Assembly (NCBI RefSeq): GCF_029989365.1
Contig: NZ_JAPRAQ010000022.1
Coordinates: 1 to 64,000, forward strand
Reading direction: 5' to 3'
Origin: Bradyrhizobium sp. Arg816
GTDB taxonomy: Bacteria; Pseudomonadota; Alphaproteobacteria; Rhizobiales; Xanthobacteraceae
Length of the DNA stretch: 64,000 bases
The translations under genes and the position numbers were made by a program. The stretch's first letter is position 1. Each line of letters begins with the position of its first letter. Shown here in pieces: positions 33,155-42,467 of the stretch. The notes beneath the pieces were generated by a model that did not search any database, was not told the origin of the DNA, and was given only the letters and a program-made list of their open reading frames with translations.

Positions 33155-33940
33155 TTACGCGAACCGCTCCGTCGCCCACGCATACAGGCTGCCCGGGATC
33201 GGCTTTTCGCCGCCGCGGCCCTTGGGCGAGATGTGCAGGCCGATGATCTCGGGGTCGGTGACGAGGCCGAGATAGCTCGAGGGATCGAAGAACAGTTTTG
33301 GCTCGGCATGCACGGCGTAGAACGATTGCTTCGGCAGTGCGGCCTGTAGTTCACCGGTGCGGCGCGCGAGCGCGGTCAGCGCCGCCGGCCCGAAGATCGC
33401 GACGCGAATGTCCGAGAGACGGTTCGAGCCCCCGCGCAGGCGACGCATCATGAAGGTGATGCGATGGCGCACCGACAGCCAGTTCGGCGTCAGCTCCTCC
33501 TGCTCCATCAGCTCCTCGAAGGCGGCAACGATGCCGTGCTCCGCCGGCAGATAGATCACGGAATTGCCGAGCTGGCGCGGCCGCTCCCAGGCGAAGTAGG
33601 GTTTTGCCGGGTCGATCTCGACGGGTTTCAGGAGCAGCACGTCGGCATCGAGCCAGAGGCCGAGGTTCTTCGCCATCAGCTTCATGCGGAAGAAGTCGCT
33701 GAACTGCAGCGTGGTCCAGTCGCGCCAGCTTCCGTCCGGCTGCGGCGGTCGCAATCGTTCGGAGAACGCGTGCGGCAGGATCGCCTCGGCGTCCGCGTTC
33801 CCGATGCCCGCGGGCAGGCCGGGAATGGTGTCGAAACTGTAGACCGTGACCTTGTGGCCGGCAGCTAGCTGCGAGCGCAGACAGGTCTGGCGCAGTGCGT
33901 CCATCGGGCCGTGCCAGAAGGTGACGATGTCGGGCAGCAT
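33155..33940 (-). CDS. Glycosyltransferase with DxD motif (sugar-binding, Gly_transf_sug type)
   Basis: A 261-residue protein from ATG 33940 (MLPDIVTFWHGPMDALRQTC). The region FSDFFRMKLMAKNLGLWLDADVLLLKP carries the donor-nucleotide DxD (DAD) in the Gly_transf_sug context, as in alpha-glycosyltransferases of polysaccharide synthesis. The acceptor is unknown. The open frame extends into leuD, out of register, and should not be used for the start. It follows leuD on the same strand, beyond a strong terminator. Confidence 0.88.
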   Translation of the reverse strand: MLPDIVTFWHGPMDALRQTCLRSQLAAGHKVTVYSFDTIPGLPAGIGNADAEAILPHAFSERLRPPQPDGSWRDWTTLQFSDFFRMKLMAKNLGLWLDADVLLLKPVEIDPAKPYFAWERPRQLGNSVIYLPAEHGIVAAFEELMEQEELTPNWLSVRHRITFMMRRLRGGSNRLSDIRVAIFGPAALTALARRTGELQAALPKQSFYAVHAEPKLFFDPSSYLGLVTDPEIIGLHISPKGRGGEKPIPGSLYAWATERFA

Positions 33941-33970
33941 GCGCGTCAATTTAGGGGTTAATCGGGGCAA

Positions 33971-34003
33971 AGAAAAAGCCCCGGCGCTCGTCGCACCGGG
34001 GCT
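33971..34003 (-). terminator. Rho-independent terminator after leuD
   Basis: Inverted repeat AGCCCCGG / CCGGGGCT (8 bp) with an 11-base loop, and a T-run on the minus strand (complement of AAAAAG at 33973-33978). It lies 18 bases past the leuD stop and should insulate it from the glycosyltransferase gene. Confidence 0.9.
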
Positions 34004-34020
34004 CGAACTGGAGCTCGATC

Positions 34021-34626
34021 TCAGGCCCAGGCGCGTTCGCGCTTGAGCTTGTCCTCGTAGGTGTCGATCGAGGCCTTCTTCTCCATCGTCAGGCCGATGT
34101 CGTCGAGGCCGTTGATCAGGCAGTGCTTGCGGAACGGGTCGATCTCGAACTTGACCTTGCCGCCGTCGGGGCCGCGGATCTCCTGGTTCGGCAGGTCGAT
34201 CGTCAGCGTCGCGTTGGCGCCGCGCTCGGCGTCGTCGAACAGCTTGTCGAGGTCTTCCTGCGAGACGCGGATCGGCAGAATGCCGTTCTTGAAGCAGTTG
34301 TTGTAGAAGATGTCGCCGAACGAGGTCGAGATCACGCAGCGGATGCCGAAGTCGAGCAGCGCCCAGGGCGCATGCTCGCGGCTCGAGCCGCATCCGAAAT
34401 TGTCGCCGGCGACCAGCACCTTCGAATTGCGATAGGCGGGCTGGTTGAGGACGAAATCCGGGTTCTCGCTGCCGTCGTCCTTGTAGCGCTGCTCGGAGAA
34501 GAGCCCCTTGCCAAGGCCGGTGCGCTTGATGGTCTTGAGGTACTGCTTCGGAATGATCATGTCGGTGTCGACATTGATGATCTTCAGCGGCGCCGCGACG
34601 CCTTCCAGCGTGGTGAACTTGTCCAT
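34021..34626 (-). CDS. leuD: 3-isopropylmalate dehydratase small subunit
   Basis: A 201-residue protein, of usual length, with FTTLEGVAAPLKIINVDTDMIIPKQYLKT at the N-terminus and the conserved GDNFGCGSSREHAPWALLDFG loop near residue 80. It pairs with LeuC to isomerise isopropylmalate in leucine synthesis. leuC is about 4 kb away on the same strand, with several unrelated genes between them. Confidence 0.97.
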   Translation of the reverse strand: MDKFTTLEGVAAPLKIINVDTDMIIPKQYLKTIKRTGLGKGLFSEQRYKDDGSENPDFVLNQPAYRNSKVLVAGDNFGCGSSREHAPWALLDFGIRCVISTSFGDIFYNNCFKNGILPIRVSQEDLDKLFDDAERGANATLTIDLPNQEIRGPDGGKVKFEIDPFRKHCLINGLDDIGLTMEKKASIDTYEDKLKRERAWA

Positions 34627-34732
34627 TTCAGGCTTCCCGGTTTGACGTCAGGGGAAGGCTATTTAGCCCGGTTGGCACACAAATCCTAGGCCGGATTCGG
34701 CAGGCCTAAGGGGCGTAAATCGAGGTTCGTCA

Positions 34733-35302
34733 TCAGCCTGACGGAGCCATGCGGTCAGGGGCAAAGCCGGTCGGCAGGCCGTCGATGCTCTTCATGTTCT
34801 TCAGACCCCAGTATTTTCGCAGATTGTTGACGCCCTGCGCCGTCCAGTAGCGCACGAGGCTGCCGCGCTCTTGCCGGTAGTCGAACAGCGGCACGCCCAT
34901 ACCGCACGATGTCTGCACGAGATCGACCGAGAGGCGCACGATCTGGCGCGCCCCCGCCATGTCCTCGAACCGAGGGGCGAGATCGGCGTACTCCGGCGTC
35001 CCGCGCATCAGTGATCGCCCCTGGCCATAGAGCCGCAGGATCACCGGATTGCCTTCGAAGGCGCAAAACATGATGGTCAGCCGCTTGTCATCAGATGCGA
35101 TCAGGTGCGCGCGGGTCTCGCTGCCGCTGCCGGTGCAATCGAGGTAGGCGACGTCGCTCTCTCCCAATACCCGGAACGACGACAGGCCTTTGGGGGACAC
35201 ATTGATGCGCCCCTTCGGCGGGGCGCTGGCGACGAAGAAGATTTTTTGCCGCTCGATGAAAGCCCTGTGCTCGGGTTCGATCTTTGCGAATTGCCTGCCC
35301 AT
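34733..35302 (-). CDS. Pyridoxamine 5'-phosphate oxidase-like flavin-binding protein
   Basis: A 189-residue single split-barrel protein. N-terminal FIERQKIFFVASAPPKGRINVSPKG is the FMN-binding motif of PPOX/general-stress FMN proteins, followed by LTIMFCAFEGNPVILRLYGQG. The C-terminal end YWGLKNMKSIDGLPTG is typical of this large family. It is divergent from the XRE regulator gene with paired inverted repeats between them, so it is a candidate target of that regulator. Confidence 0.88.
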   Translation of the reverse strand: MGRQFAKIEPEHRAFIERQKIFFVASAPPKGRINVSPKGLSSFRVLGESDVAYLDCTGSGSETRAHLIASDDKRLTIMFCAFEGNPVILRLYGQGRSLMRGTPEYADLAPRFEDMAGARQIVRLSVDLVQTSCGMGVPLFDYRQERGSLVRYWTAQGVNNLRKYWGLKNMKSIDGLPTGFAPDRMAPSG

Positions 35303-35338
35303 GCCACCCGTCCTTTCCGCAGCGCTGCCGCCGCGACA

Positions 35339-35391
35339 AAGACCTACCAGGTCTTATATACCCGTTTAAGAATGCATTTTATGCTGGTATA
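35339..35391. promoter_or_regulatory. Operator-like inverted repeats between PPOX and XRE genes
   Basis: A perfect AAGACCT-ACC-AGGTCTT palindrome at 35339-35355, and a wider TATACC (35357-35362) / GGTATA (35386-35391) pair flanking the central palindrome AATGCATT (35371-35378). These fill the 98-base divergent gap and the AT-rich part also looks promoter-like. They are the obvious binding sites for the adjacent regulator. Confidence 0.6.
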
Positions 35392-35400
35392 AAAACCACC

Positions 35401-36204
35401 ATGAAAGGATCAGACCCGATCGCTCCGGCTCTCTCGCTCAGTGCGTTTTTGCGGGCGCTCCGGGAGCGCCAGTCTCCTGCAGAATTCGGCCTCGCCGCCG
35501 GAGCACGGCGGCGCACGCCCGGCCTCCGGCGCGAGGAGGTCGCTCAGCTCTGCGGATTGAGCGTCACCTGGTACACGTGGATCGAGCAGGGTCGCGATGT
35601 CTCCGTCTCGGCTTCGACACTTGCGCGCCTCGCACGCGGATTGCGCCTGTCACGAGCGGAGCGCAGCTACCTGTTCGAAGTTGGGGGCAAGCGCGATCCC
35701 GAGCGTCTCGGCCACAGGGATGATCCGCCTGAGGAGGTGCTGGCCTGCGTCGATGCGATCGATGGGCCGGCCTACATTCTCGATCGCACATGGGGCGCGC
35801 GTCGTTGGAATGCGAAAGCGTCCCGGTTGTTTGCCGGATGGCTCGATGCTGACGGCGAAAAAAATCTTCTGCGCTACATCTTCCTCAGGCCCGAGGCGCG
35901 AACACTGATCCTCGACTGGACCTCACGCGCGCAACGCGTCGTCGCAGAATTCCGAGCCGCTGTTACAGCCTATTCCGACGATCCGGACATTCGCCGGCTC
36001 GTCGAGGAACTGAGAGTTGGAAGCCCTGACTTCGAACGCTGCTGGGAGACGCAGGGGGTTCTGGCACGCGAAGGCGGCGAGCGTGCGTTCGATCATCCGA
36101 CCATGGGACTGCTGCACTATCAGCAGGTGTCGCTGTCTCTCGCGGGCTGGTCCGACTATCGACTGACGATGCTTCTCGCTGCGCCAACCATCCGCAACCG
36201 ATGA
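35401..36204 (+). CDS. XRE-type transcriptional regulator with MmyB-like ligand domain
   Basis: A 267-residue protein from ATG 35401 (MKGSDPIAPALSLSAF). The HTH is RRTPGLRREEVAQLCGLSVTWYTWIEQGRDVSVSASTLARLARGLRLSRAERSYLF, typical of the MmyB-like family that pairs with a C-terminal PAS-like domain (GPAYILDRTWGARRWNAKASRLF). Members bind fatty acids or other small molecules and regulate divergent neighbours, often oxidoreductases. The upstream PPOX gene and the operator-like palindromes fit this pattern. Confidence 0.9.
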   Translation: MKGSDPIAPALSLSAFLRALRERQSPAEFGLAAGARRRTPGLRREEVAQLCGLSVTWYTWIEQGRDVSVSASTLARLARGLRLSRAERSYLFEVGGKRDPERLGHRDDPPEEVLACVDAIDGPAYILDRTWGARRWNAKASRLFAGWLDADGEKNLLRYIFLRPEARTLILDWTSRAQRVVAEFRAAVTAYSDDPDIRRLVEELRVGSPDFERCWETQGVLAREGGERAFDHPTMGLLHYQQVSLSLAGWSDYRLTMLLAAPTIRNR

Positions 36205-36208
36205 CGTC

Positions 36209-36607
36209 CTACTCCGCCTGAGCCTCAATCGCCGCCATATCGTCGTCCGAGAGGCCGAAATGGTGTCCGATCTCGTGGATCAGGACGTGGCGGACGATGT
36301 GGCCGAGGCTCTCGTCGTGCTCGGCCCAGTAATCCAGGATCGGCCGGCGGTAGAGCCAGACCATGTTGGGCAGCCGCGCCACATCGCCCAGGCTCTGCTG
36401 GGGCAGGCCGACGCCCTGGAACAGGCCGAGCAGGTCGAACTCGCTCTCGCATTCCATCTCGTCCATGACTTCCTCGGTTGGGAAGTCGTCGACACGGAGG
36501 ATCACGCCCTCACAGAGGCCGCGAAATTCCGCCGGCAGGCGCTCGAAGATGTCGTGCGCCGTCGCTTCCATCTCGGCCAGCGAGGGCGCTTTCAATTCCG
36601 TCCACAT
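36209..36607 (-). CDS. Zincin-like metallopeptidase family protein (DUF1025 type)
   Basis: A 132-residue protein with the zinc motif HEIGHHFG (VLIHEIGHHFGLSDDDM) near the C-terminus, as in Zincin_1 (PF06262) proteins, and the upstream IILRVDDFPTEEVMDEM / LYRRPILDYWAE region shared by the family. Proteolytic activity is not established for these proteins. The stop is four bases from the end of the convergent XRE gene. Confidence 0.92.
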   Translation of the reverse strand: MWTELKAPSLAEMEATAHDIFERLPAEFRGLCEGVILRVDDFPTEEVMDEMECESEFDLLGLFQGVGLPQQSLGDVARLPNMVWLYRRPILDYWAEHDESLGHIVRHVLIHEIGHHFGLSDDDMAAIEAQAE

Positions 36608-36737
36608 GGGCTTTTCTTAGCGCGGGTTCCGTGGCGATGCATCCGGCTTTATAGGAGGCTACGAAGAGTTGACGCCGCGCGCGAAAACGGGGAGCGTACG
36701 GCGCCTCAAGGGGATGGCTCAGGTGGGTGGTGGTGCG

Positions 36738-37055
36738 ATGCGGGCAGGAACAGCAATACTGGTTCTACTTTGCATGGGGTTGTTTTCGCAATTTTGCGTC
36801 GGTGCTGAAGCCCAGACGGCCGGCGCCGGCGTCAGGCTGGCCCAGGCGGCCTCGCCAGACGACGTTCCCCCGCCGCGCAGGCGGCCGCCCGCCCGGCTGC
36901 GCGTCACGCCCTATTACGCTCCGGACGGCGTCTATCCGCGCTACAATCCGGGTCCCGACGCGGTGCGCGAGTGCAACGCCACCTATGTGCAGGAATATCG
37001 GCCGAGCGGCACGGTGATCGTGCCGCATATGAGCTGCTACTGGCGGCGGGGCTGA
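36738..37055 (+). CDS. Small exported hypothetical protein
   Basis: A 105-residue protein from ATG 36738 (MRAGTAILVLLCMGLF), with a signal peptide ending near AEAQT. The mature part contains PPPRRRPPARLRVTPYYAPDGVYPRY and C-terminal Cys in CNATYVQEY and SCYWRRG, which could pair. No known domain. ATG 36714 is another possible start. It lies in a run of small exported proteins (36.7-38.4 kb). Confidence 0.7.
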   Translation: MRAGTAILVLLCMGLFSQFCVGAEAQTAGAGVRLAQAASPDDVPPPRRRPPARLRVTPYYAPDGVYPRYNPGPDAVRECNATYVQEYRPSGTVIVPHMSCYWRRG

Positions 37056-37104
37056 CGCGCCTCAACGGCCGTGTGATGCCCGCATCTTGAGGGCGGAGTT
37101 CGTC

Positions 37105-37365
37105 ATGACGAGATGGATTGCATTGGCCGTTGTCGCCGGGCTCGCAGCGGGTTTGCCTCGCGCTTCAACCGCGCAGAGTGTGACGAAGTCGGATGCCTCG
37201 GCCGGGACAGCGATTTTCGATGCGAGACGGCACGCAAGACACCATGACGTTGCGCGGCGCTCAGCGCCCCATGATCCGCATTATTACGCGCGACCCGTCT
37301 ACTACCGTCCCTATCCCTACGGCGTGCCGGCGCCCTTCGTGTTCGGCTTCGGACCGTGGTGGTGA
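37105..37365 (+). CDS. Small exported His/Tyr-rich protein
   Basis: An 86-residue protein from ATG 37105 (MTRWIALAVVAGLAAGLPRASTAQ), with a signal peptide. The mature part has HARHHDVARRSAPHDPHYYARPVYYRPYPYG and ends FGFGPWW. The Tyr/His/Pro-rich tail is common in small secreted Bradyrhizobium proteins. Function unknown. Confidence 0.75.
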   Translation: MTRWIALAVVAGLAAGLPRASTAQSVTKSDASAGTAIFDARRHARHHDVARRSAPHDPHYYARPVYYRPYPYGVPAPFVFGFGPWW

Positions 37366-37375
37366 CGCCACCGCG

Positions 37376-37676
37376 TTAACCCGCCGGCGCAAATCCCCTG
37401 ACCAGCAGCACGGTTGCCTGCGCGCCCGCCTTGCGATCGCGCGAGATGTCTTCGTAGTCCGGTGAATTCGAGAAGGCGAGGAACGCGGCCTCGTCAGGAA
37501 ACGACATCATAACGAGCTTGTCGAACGGCCATGGGCCTTCGATCACAGCGCGGCTGTTCGTCGGCGGCGAGCAGCCGTCCATTGTATTTTCTGAACACGT
37601 CGAAGAACCTCGCCTGATAGCGGTCATAGGCCGCGCGGTCCGTCATCTTCAGTTGCGCGATCGCGTAGACGGTCAT
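37376..37676 (-). pseudogene. DUF1330 family protein, broken by one frameshift
   Basis: The first frame from ATG 37676 gives MTVYAIAQLKMTDRAAYDRY...FFDVFRKYNGRLLAADEQP, the N-terminal half of a DUF1330 protein. The second frame continues with AVIEGPWPFDKLVMMSFPDEAAFLAFSNSPDYEDI to the stop at 37376, the C-terminal half. The switch is explained by one extra base at about 37550 (or a two-base loss). The family is a ferredoxin-like monooxygenase-type fold of about 95 residues. It is either a real pseudogene or a sequencing error. Confidence 0.85.
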
Positions 37677-37867
37677 CTCTCGAATTCCTCTTGTCGGCAT
37701 CGCAATCGTATATGCGCCTGCGCTGCACGTCGCAGAAATGTCTTCATTCATGGGGCATTCACGTCGCTGTCCCTAATTTAATGTAGGGAGCGACTGTCAG
37801 TGAACAGGGATGACGCGGGCTGGCAGCGAGCGTCGCAACTCCGCTGTCCGGACTCAAGGAGGATTCC

Positions 37868-38443
37868 ATGCTGAGGATACTGGGTCTCAGGGCAGGCCCC
37901 ATGCGCTTGCTCGGGATTGCGGCTGCCACGACGCTGATGCTGTCGGCCGGGACCTCGCGTCGTGCTGAAGCGCTGAGCTTGATCAATCCGGCAACGTCAC
38001 CCGCGACGAAGGCTGCGACCGACGACCTCGTCACCCAGGTTCGCCACGGCGGTGGCGGTGGCGGACATGGTGGCGGCTTTCATGGCGGCGGCGGTTTTCG
38101 TGGTGGTGGTTTCCACGGTGGCGGAGGACATATCGGCGGTTTCCGCGGCGGCGGCTTTCACGGCGGCCATATCGGCGGCTTCCGCGGCGGTGGCTTCCGC
38201 GCCGCGCCGGCCTTTCACGGTGGCGGCTATCGCTACGGCGGATTTCGCCATTATGGCGGTTATCATCGTTACGGGATCTATCGTCCCCATTACGGCTATC
38301 GCCACTTCCACCGGCGCTATTATTACGGCGGCTACTATCCCTACTACCACTATCCGCGCCGCTGCCGGGTGATCTGGACCTATTACGGCCCGCGCCGCGT
38401 CTGCCGCTGGCATCGCTGGCACTATCCGTACCGTTATTGGTAA
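37868..38443 (+). CDS. Exported Gly/His/Tyr-rich protein
   Basis: A 191-residue protein. A signal peptide (MRLLGIAAATTLMLSAGTSRRAEA) is followed by ~20 residues, then glycine/histidine repeats (HGGGGGGHGGGFHGGGG, FRGGGFHGG) and a Tyr/His/Arg-rich C-terminal half (YRHFHRRYYYGGYYPYYHYP) with two Cys at RRCRVIW and RRVCRWH. Such compositions suggest metal binding, matrix association or an elastomeric coat, but none is shown. AAGGAGG lies about 8 bases before the start. Confidence 0.85.
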   Translation: MLRILGLRAGPMRLLGIAAATTLMLSAGTSRRAEALSLINPATSPATKAATDDLVTQVRHGGGGGGHGGGFHGGGGFRGGGFHGGGGHIGGFRGGGFHGGHIGGFRGGGFRAAPAFHGGGYRYGGFRHYGGYHRYGIYRPHYGYRHFHRRYYYGGYYPYYHYPRRCRVIWTYYGPRRVCRWHRWHYPYRYW

Positions 38444-38458
38444 ACGCGATCGAAATGA

Positions 38459-38483
38459 AAAGGGCGCCTCGATGGCGCCCTTT
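38459..38483. terminator. Bidirectional terminator after the Gly/His-rich gene
   Basis: Perfect 10-bp stem AAAGGGCGCC / GGCGCCCTTT with loop TCGAT, followed by TTTG on the plus strand. It serves the upstream plus-strand gene and the convergent minus-strand gene. Confidence 0.9.
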
Positions 38484-38494
38484 GTTCGTGTGGC

Positions 38495-38704
38495 CTAGAG
38501 CCAATCCTTCAATTTCCACGACGCCGGCTTCCACCGCGTCAGGTTCTCGAGCTTCCACTGCTTGATCATCGCCGGCGGCCAGCGGCTGAGCTTCGAGGTC
38601 TCCTCGACCTCGGGCTTGGCGACGATGGGCAAGGGCGTCGCGCGCCGCCGGTGCTGGCGCGTCGCAGCGCTGATCAGATCGACATATTCAGGCTTGTTGG
38701 CCAT
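38495..38704 (-). CDS. Small hypothetical protein, 69 residues
   Basis: Starts ATG 38704 with MANKPEYVDLISAATRQHRRRATPL and ends with Trp/Lys-rich WKLENLTRWKPASWKLKDWL. No signal peptide or known domain. Terminated by the preceding bidirectional hairpin. Its Trp/Lys pattern makes a shadow frame unlikely. Confidence 0.6.
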   Translation of the reverse strand: MANKPEYVDLISAATRQHRRRATPLPIVAKPEVEETSKLSRWPPAMIKQWKLENLTRWKPASWKLKDWL

Positions 38705-38798
38705 GGCGCGCGTCCCCGCGAAACCGTCGCGAGGACGCAGTGTCGGCGATGCTGATTAACGGCCGTTTGCCGCTTTAGCTCAAATTGCAGGGAGCGGC

Positions 38799-40205
<1,407 letters not shown>

Positions 40206-40270
40206 GAGCTTCAGCTCCAGGAATGTTGTGTGCGGATATGCGCGGTCACGCGCGGGCAACAAAATCGTCA

Positions 40271-40290
40271 GCGCAGCTTTTAGGCTGCGC
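40271..40290 (-). promoter_or_regulatory. Leader hairpin upstream of leuC
   Basis: Arms GCGCAGC / GCTGCGC with a 6-base loop, 66 bases upstream of the leuC ATG. On the minus strand a short frame (40408 to 40280, about 42 codons, starting MFPDQTSLAPV) ends with its TAA in the loop, and TATATATT lies ~10 bases before its ATG. This resembles an attenuator-type leader, but the peptide has no Leu run. Confidence 0.4.
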
Positions 40291-40472
40291 GCGTAAGCTC
40301 TGACGTTGCCGAGGTCGCGAAGCGTCCGAAGAACCGGCCAGGCAGCCGCGAGCGATCGTCGATGACGATGCGCGTGACGGGGGCGAGGCTGGTCTGATCT
40401 GGAAACATTCCAAGAATATATAGCAGGCCGATTTGGAAGCGCGAGTGCTTTGACGCGCACGGCTGACGCAAC

Positions 40473-40500
40473 AAAAAAGCGCGGGGTTTTGCCCCGCGCT
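40473..40500 (-). terminator. Rho-independent terminator of the ffh-rplS operon
   Basis: Stem AGCGCGGGG / CCCCGCGCT (9 bp) with a 5-base loop, followed on the minus strand by a run of T (complement of AAAAAA at 40473-40478). It lies 27 bases past the rplS stop. Confidence 0.93.
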
Positions 40501-40526
40501 CTCTAGAACTCGTCTGGTAGCGGTGC

Positions 40527-40907
40527 TTACTCGTTGACGGCCTTGGCGTGCTCAGTCTTCTCGACGATACGGGCCGACTTGCCGCGAAGGTTGCGGAGGT
40601 AATAGAGCTTGGCGCGACGGACCTTGCCGCGGCGCACCACCTTGATCGAGTCGATCATCGGGGAGAGCAGCGGGAACACGCGCTCGACTCCCTCGCCATA
40701 GGAGATCTTGCGAACGGTGAAGCTCTCGTTGAGGCCGCCGCCGGAACGGCCGATGCAGACGCCTTCATAGGCCTGCACGCGGGTACGGTCGCCTTCGACG
40801 ACCTTCACGTTCACGATCACGGTGTCACCGGGACCGAATTCCGGAATCTCCTTGCTGGCGGAGAGCTTGTCGAATTGCTCTTTTTCGAGCTGTTGGATCA
40901 GGTTCAT
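40527..40907 (-). CDS. rplS: 50S ribosomal protein L19
   Basis: A 126-residue protein with MNLIQQLEKEQ and the signature FGPGDTVIVNVKVVEGDRTRVQAYEGVCIGRSGGGLNESFTVRKISYGEGVERVFPL, continuing to the conserved LRNLRGKSARI. The C-terminus is longer than in E. coli, as in other alphaproteobacteria. It is last in the ffh-rpsP-rimM-trmD-rplS series, followed by the operon terminator. Confidence 0.97.
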   Translation of the reverse strand: MNLIQQLEKEQFDKLSASKEIPEFGPGDTVIVNVKVVEGDRTRVQAYEGVCIGRSGGGLNESFTVRKISYGEGVERVFPLLSPMIDSIKVVRRGKVRRAKLYYLRNLRGKSARIVEKTEHAKAVNE

Positions 40908-41015
40908 GGGTAAATCTCCATCGGCGCGCCCAGCCGCAGGACGGGGGCTGCGCGAAATTCGTTGATCCAGCTATTGCGGATGTGGCCGCTCCTATAAGGC
41001 AAGCTGGAGGGTTTG

Positions 41016-41771
41016 TCACCCGTCTGTCTTGTTTTTTGGCGTTTTTTGGCGTCCGGCCCGATTCGGGGCTTTGGCCGGGATTTGGGCCCATAAATCAGGC
41101 CGCCGGGCCGCGGTCAGGGCCTCGGATTGCGCCCGCCGCCAGGCTGCAACCTTGGCGTGGTCGCCGGAGGTCAGGGTTTCCGGGATCGGAGCCCCCTCGA
41201 ACAGCTGCGGACGGGTGTATTGGGGGTATTCGAGGAGGCCCTCAGAGAAGCTTTCCTCGGTTCCCGAGGCCTCCTTGCCCATCACGCCGGGCAGGAGCCG
41301 GACGCAGGCGTCGATCAGGGCCAGTGCGGCGATTTCGCCCCCGGACAGCACGTAGTCGCCGATCGAGATCTCCTCCAGGCCCCGTCCGTCGATCACCCGC
41401 TGGTCCACCCCCTCGAACCGTCCGCAGACGATCAGGGGACCCGGACCCTCGGCCAGCTCCACCACCCGGGCCTGGGTCAATGGCCGACCCCTCGGGCTCA
41501 TCAGCAGTTTCGGCCGGTCCGGGCTGATCTCGACGGCATCGATCGCCGCCGCCAGAACATCGGCCCGCAGCACCATGCCCGGTCCGCCGCCCGCGGGGGT
41601 GTCGTCGACGCTCCGATGCCGGTCGGTGGCAGAGGCCCGGATGTCGCGCGCCTCGAGCTCCCAGAGCCCGCCAGCCAGCGCCCGGCCGGCCAGGCTCACG
41701 CCGAGCGGCCCCGGAAACATCTCCGGAAACAGCGTCAGCACCGTCGCGCGCCAGGGTGAGGGGTTTGTCAT
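41016..41771 (-). CDS. trmD: tRNA (guanine-N1)-methyltransferase
   Basis: A 251-residue protein. The trefoil-knot SAM-binding region is VCGRFEGVDQRVIDGRGLEEISIGDYVLSGGEIAALALIDACVRLLPGV, with the N-terminal FPEMFPGPLG and the SVDDTPAGGGPGMV motif, all diagnostic of TrmD, which methylates G37 of tRNA. It lies between rimM and rplS. A palindromic repeat separates it from rimM. Confidence 0.96.
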   Translation of the reverse strand: MTNPSPWRATVLTLFPEMFPGPLGVSLAGRALAGGLWELEARDIRASATDRHRSVDDTPAGGGPGMVLRADVLAAAIDAVEISPDRPKLLMSPRGRPLTQARVVELAEGPGPLIVCGRFEGVDQRVIDGRGLEEISIGDYVLSGGEIAALALIDACVRLLPGVMGKEASGTEESFSEGLLEYPQYTRPQLFEGAPIPETLTSGDHAKVAAWRRAQSEALTAARRPDLWAQIPAKAPNRAGRQKTPKNKTDG

Positions 41772-41785
41772 CGGATCTCAGTTCT

Positions 41786-41917
41786 TGTCGTCCCGGACAA
41801 GCGAAGCGCAGATCCGGGACCCATAACCACCGCAGCCAGTTTTGCGATGGCTGGAGCCAGCAGCTTAGCCAAAAACCATGTCTCGTGGTTATGGGTCCCC
41901 GCTTTCGCGGGGACGAC
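41786..41917. repeat. Palindromic repeat family D, inserted between rimM and trmD
   Basis: Arms TCGTCCCGGACAAGCG... and CGCTTTCGCGGGGACGA, with inner GGGACCCATAACCA and TGGTTATGGGTCCC. It occupies nearly all of the 117-base rimM-trmD gap and the last residues of rimM. Confidence 0.85.
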
Positions 41918-42458
41918 TCGGGGAGGGATCGTTGCCTTCGTCCTCACCCTCGACCTCCTGCGGCAGCGCGATCACGACGCGGCCGCCTGTGAGATCGACT
42001 TCCGGCACCACCGCGTTTGTGAACGGCAGCAGCAGCGTCGTGCCCTTTGCAGATCCTTTGGGCGGTGCGATCTCGATGATGTCGCCGGCGCCGAAATTGT
42101 GGATCGCGAGCACGCGGCCGAGCGCGTCGCCGTCGGTGGTGACGGCGGCGAGCCCGATCAGGTCGGTGTGGTAATATTCGTCCGCATCGGTCGCGGGCAG
42201 CTTTTCGCGCGCGACGTAGAGTTCGATGCCGTTGAGGCGCTCGGCCTCATCGCGGGTCGTGACGCCCTTGAACGTCGCGACCAGATGATCCTTCGCTTCG
42301 CGCGCCTGCGCGACCTCGAACTGGCGCTTGCCGTCCTTGGCGAGAAGCGGACCGTAGCGTTTGATGGCAAAGGGATCTTCGGTGAAGGTCCACAGCTTGA
42401 CCGCACCGCGCACACCATGCGCGGCGCCGATCCGCGCGACGCAGACCAGCGCCGACAT
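41889..42458 (-). CDS. rimM: Ribosome maturation factor RimM
   Basis: A 189-residue protein starting MSALVCVARIGAAHGVRGAVKLW, with the PRC barrel region LIGLAAVTTDGDALGRVLAIHNFGAGDIIEI and LPFTNAVVPEVDL. RimM helps 30S assembly with S19. The C-terminal 12 residues (PSPSRPRESGDP) read through the left edge of repeat family D, so the natural end may have been altered. Confidence 0.95.
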   Translation of the reverse strand: MSALVCVARIGAAHGVRGAVKLWTFTEDPFAIKRYGPLLAKDGKRQFEVAQAREAKDHLVATFKGVTTRDEAERLNGIELYVAREKLPATDADEYYHTDLIGLAAVTTDGDALGRVLAIHNFGAGDIIEIAPPKGSAKGTTLLLPFTNAVVPEVDLTGGRVVIALPQEVEGEDEGNDPSPSRPRESGDP

Positions 42459-42467
42459 GATCTGACC

